Assembly: GCA_017428245.1 (NCBI GenBank)
Contig: JAFRRF010000037.1
Coordinates: forward strand, 1-61,984
Length of the DNA stretch: 61,984 bases
Direction: 5' to 3'
From: Bacteroidales bacterium
Lineage (GTDB): Bacteria > Bacteroidota > Bacteroidia > Bacteroidales > UBA932
The notes under the pieces were generated by a model. That model had not been told where the DNA came from, did no database searches, and was given only the letters and a program-made list of their open reading frames with translations. Made by a program: the position numbers and the translations under genes. Below are positions 61,083 to 61,984 of this stretch, piece by piece (the first letter of the stretch is position 1; the number at the start of each line of letters is the position of its first letter).

Positions 61083-61319
61083 ATGGCCAGAAAGAAACGA
61101 TCCAAGAAGCATAATCTCGCGCCGGGATTCCGGAGTGAGGAGAAGGCACGGCTGGTGCGCAACCGCCGCAAGGCGATTCTTTTCAACGAGAAGGAACTCT
61201 CCCTGATCGACCAGTATTGCGAGCGTTTCTCGATCCGGAACAAGTCTGCCTTTATGCGTGAAATCGTGATTTCACATATTCTGGAGCAGCTTGACGACAA
61301 TTATCCGAAACTTTTTTAA
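61083..61319 (+). CDS. Small ribbon-helix-helix-like protein
   Basis: A 78-residue protein with a strongly basic N-terminus (MARKKRSKKHNLAPGFRSEEKARLVRNRRKA) followed by ILFNEKELSLIDQYCERFSIRNKSAFMREIVISHIL, which reads as beta strand plus two helices of an RHH/MobC-like fold. It may bind DNA or RNA. It follows RNase G after 29 bases and precedes the rRNA promoters. No further identification. Confidence 0.75.
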   Translation: MARKKRSKKHNLAPGFRSEEKARLVRNRRKAILFNEKELSLIDQYCERFSIRNKSAFMREIVISHILEQLDDNYPKLF

Positions 61320-61335
61320 AAAAATTCGATAAAAA

Positions 61336-61365
61336 TTTGTTTTATCGAAATTTTGTGTACCTTTG
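61336..61365 (+). promoter_or_regulatory. rRNA operon promoter P1
   Basis: -33 TTTG (61336-61339), 18-base spacer, -7 TACCTTTG (61358-61365), followed by GCAGTCCC. Lies about 280 bases upstream of 16S. Confidence 0.75.
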
Positions 61366-61403
61366 CAGTCCCTTTCGGGAACGGAGTTGTTTGAACAGAC
61401 AGA

Positions 61404-61425
61404 TAATTGCTCTCCGGAGCAATTA
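61404..61425 (+). other. Hairpin between rRNA promoters P1 and P2
   Basis: Perfect 9-bp inverted repeat TAATTGCTC/GAGCAATTA with TCCG loop, located in the P1 transcript before P2. No T tract follows, so not a simple terminator. Confidence 0.55.
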
Positions 61426-61449
61426 AACCCAAAAAAATCGAAATTTTTT

Positions 61450-61480
61450 TTTGGCGATTAAAAAAAAGGTTTTACCTTTG
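61450..61480 (+). promoter_or_regulatory. rRNA operon promoter P2
   Basis: -33 TTTG (61450-61453), 19-base spacer, -7 TACCTTTG (61473-61480), followed by GCAGCCCG; nearly a copy of P1's core. Confidence 0.8.
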
Positions 61481-61642
61481 CAGCCCGTTTCGGAAGAGAC
61501 GGAAGTTCATTGAAAGAATAGGAAGAAACAAGTACAAGCAAGTACCGATTTTAACACGATTAAAATCAGAAAGAGCAGAGCGTTGATTCTTTTGGAAGAA
61601 TTGAAAGTTGCAGGGTCCGACTTGAGTTATATAGAAAATTAT

Positions 61643-61984
61643 ACAATGAAGAGTTTGATCCTTGCTCAGGATGAACGCTAGCGGCAGGCTTAACACATGC
61701 AAGTCGAGGGGCAGCGGGTGTAGCAATACATGCCGGCGACCGGCGCAAGGGTGCGTAACGCGTGAGCAATCTGCCCGTATCAGGGGGATAAGCGATGGAA
61801 ACGTCGTCTAATACCGCATAACACATTGGATGGCATCGTCTGATGTTGAAAGCTTCGGTGGATACGGATGAGCTCGCGAGACATTAGTTAGTTGGCGGGG
61901 TAACGGCCCACCAAGACCGCGATGTCTAGGGGAACTGAGAGGTTGGTCCCCCACACTGGAACTGAGACACGGTCCAGACTCCTA
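61643..61984 (+). rRNA. rrs: 16S ribosomal RNA, 5' part (cut by window end)
   Basis: The conserved opening GAAGAGTTTGATC followed by TTGCTCAGGATGAACGCTAG marks the 5' end of 16S rRNA; the mature end is set near 61643 by comparison with the E. coli start. About 340 bases are present, through the region before the first universal ACTCCTAC site. AGCGGCAGGCTTAACACATGCAAG fits Bacteroidota. The fragment is not enough to name a genus by eye. Confidence 0.97.

Noticed and set aside
61472-61826. Minus-strand ORFs over the rRNA leader and 16S
   Set aside because: They lie across rRNA promoters and conserved 16S sequence; not coding.

Overview
This window is chromosomal DNA from a GC-rich member of the order Bacteroidales. 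Support comes from a SusC/SusD pair with lipoprotein glycosidases, many Bacteroidota-type promoters (-7 box TAnnTTTG), glycine-lipid acyltransferase genes, and a 16S rRNA 5' end with Bacteroidota-like sequence at the right edge. Genes are very tightly packed: start/stop overlaps (ATGA, TAATG) and convergent genes sharing bases are common. There is no sign of phage, insertion sequence or CRISPR. I cannot name the genus from the 16S fragment.

Layout. 1-6.7 kb: five forward genes of an exported carbohydrate- or phosphoester-processing cluster (partial unknown gene, two tandem Tat-exported TIM-barrel paralogs, a histidine phosphatase, a GH31 enzyme). 6.7-8.7 kb: glsA-glsB pair for N-acyl amino acid lipids, divergent from a small outer-membrane protein. 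9.3-12.2 kb: sulfur amino acid divergon, with an exported-looking PatB/MalY lyase and an EF-hand protein on the minus strand and L-cysteine desulfidase on the plus strand. 12.2-27.4 kb: a polysaccharide utilisation locus (DUF6377-type regulator, SusC, SusD, a two-module binding lipoprotein, GH16, GH3, CotH, GH30) best read as a beta-1,3/1,6-glucan (laminarin-like) system. 27.4-29.3 kb: SpoIIE-type phosphatase sensor. 29.3-33.5 kb: fructose-6-phosphate aldolase/transaldolase, IorA, IorB and a CoA-transferase, a plausible route from aryl-pyruvates to aryl-acids. 33.7-38.3 kb: DUF6249/ECF sigma/membrane protein cassette, HAD phosphatase, a 0.5 kb gene-free stretch, small zinc-ribbon and TSCPD proteins, PhzF, MgtC.

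38.3-40.9 kb: a TonB-dependent receptor behind a clear TPP riboswitch, so probably a thiamin (or precursor) importer. 40.9-46.5 kb: EamA transporter, unknown nuclease-like protein, lipoprotein nitroreductase, CE1 esterase, UbiD decarboxylase, LOG-family protein. 46.5-55.6 kb: six-gene minus-strand run OmpA, TMEM43-lipoprotein fusion, coaD, double-thioredoxin protein, D-lactate/glycolate dehydrogenase, rhomboid. 55.7-58.9 kb: lon-ung with terminator. 59.0-61.3 kb: HU, a 29-residue bS22-like protein, RNase G/E and an RHH-like small protein, leading into a tandem-promoter rRNA operon cut by the window end.

Points most worth following: the PatB enzyme whose conserved N-terminus and Tat/lipoprotein signal lie upstream of its only ATG and seem to need a CTG start; the A11 tract at the junction of the TMEM43-lipoprotein fusion; the TPP riboswitch receptor; IorA without its ferredoxin domain; and the beta-glucan locus containing a CotH kinase.
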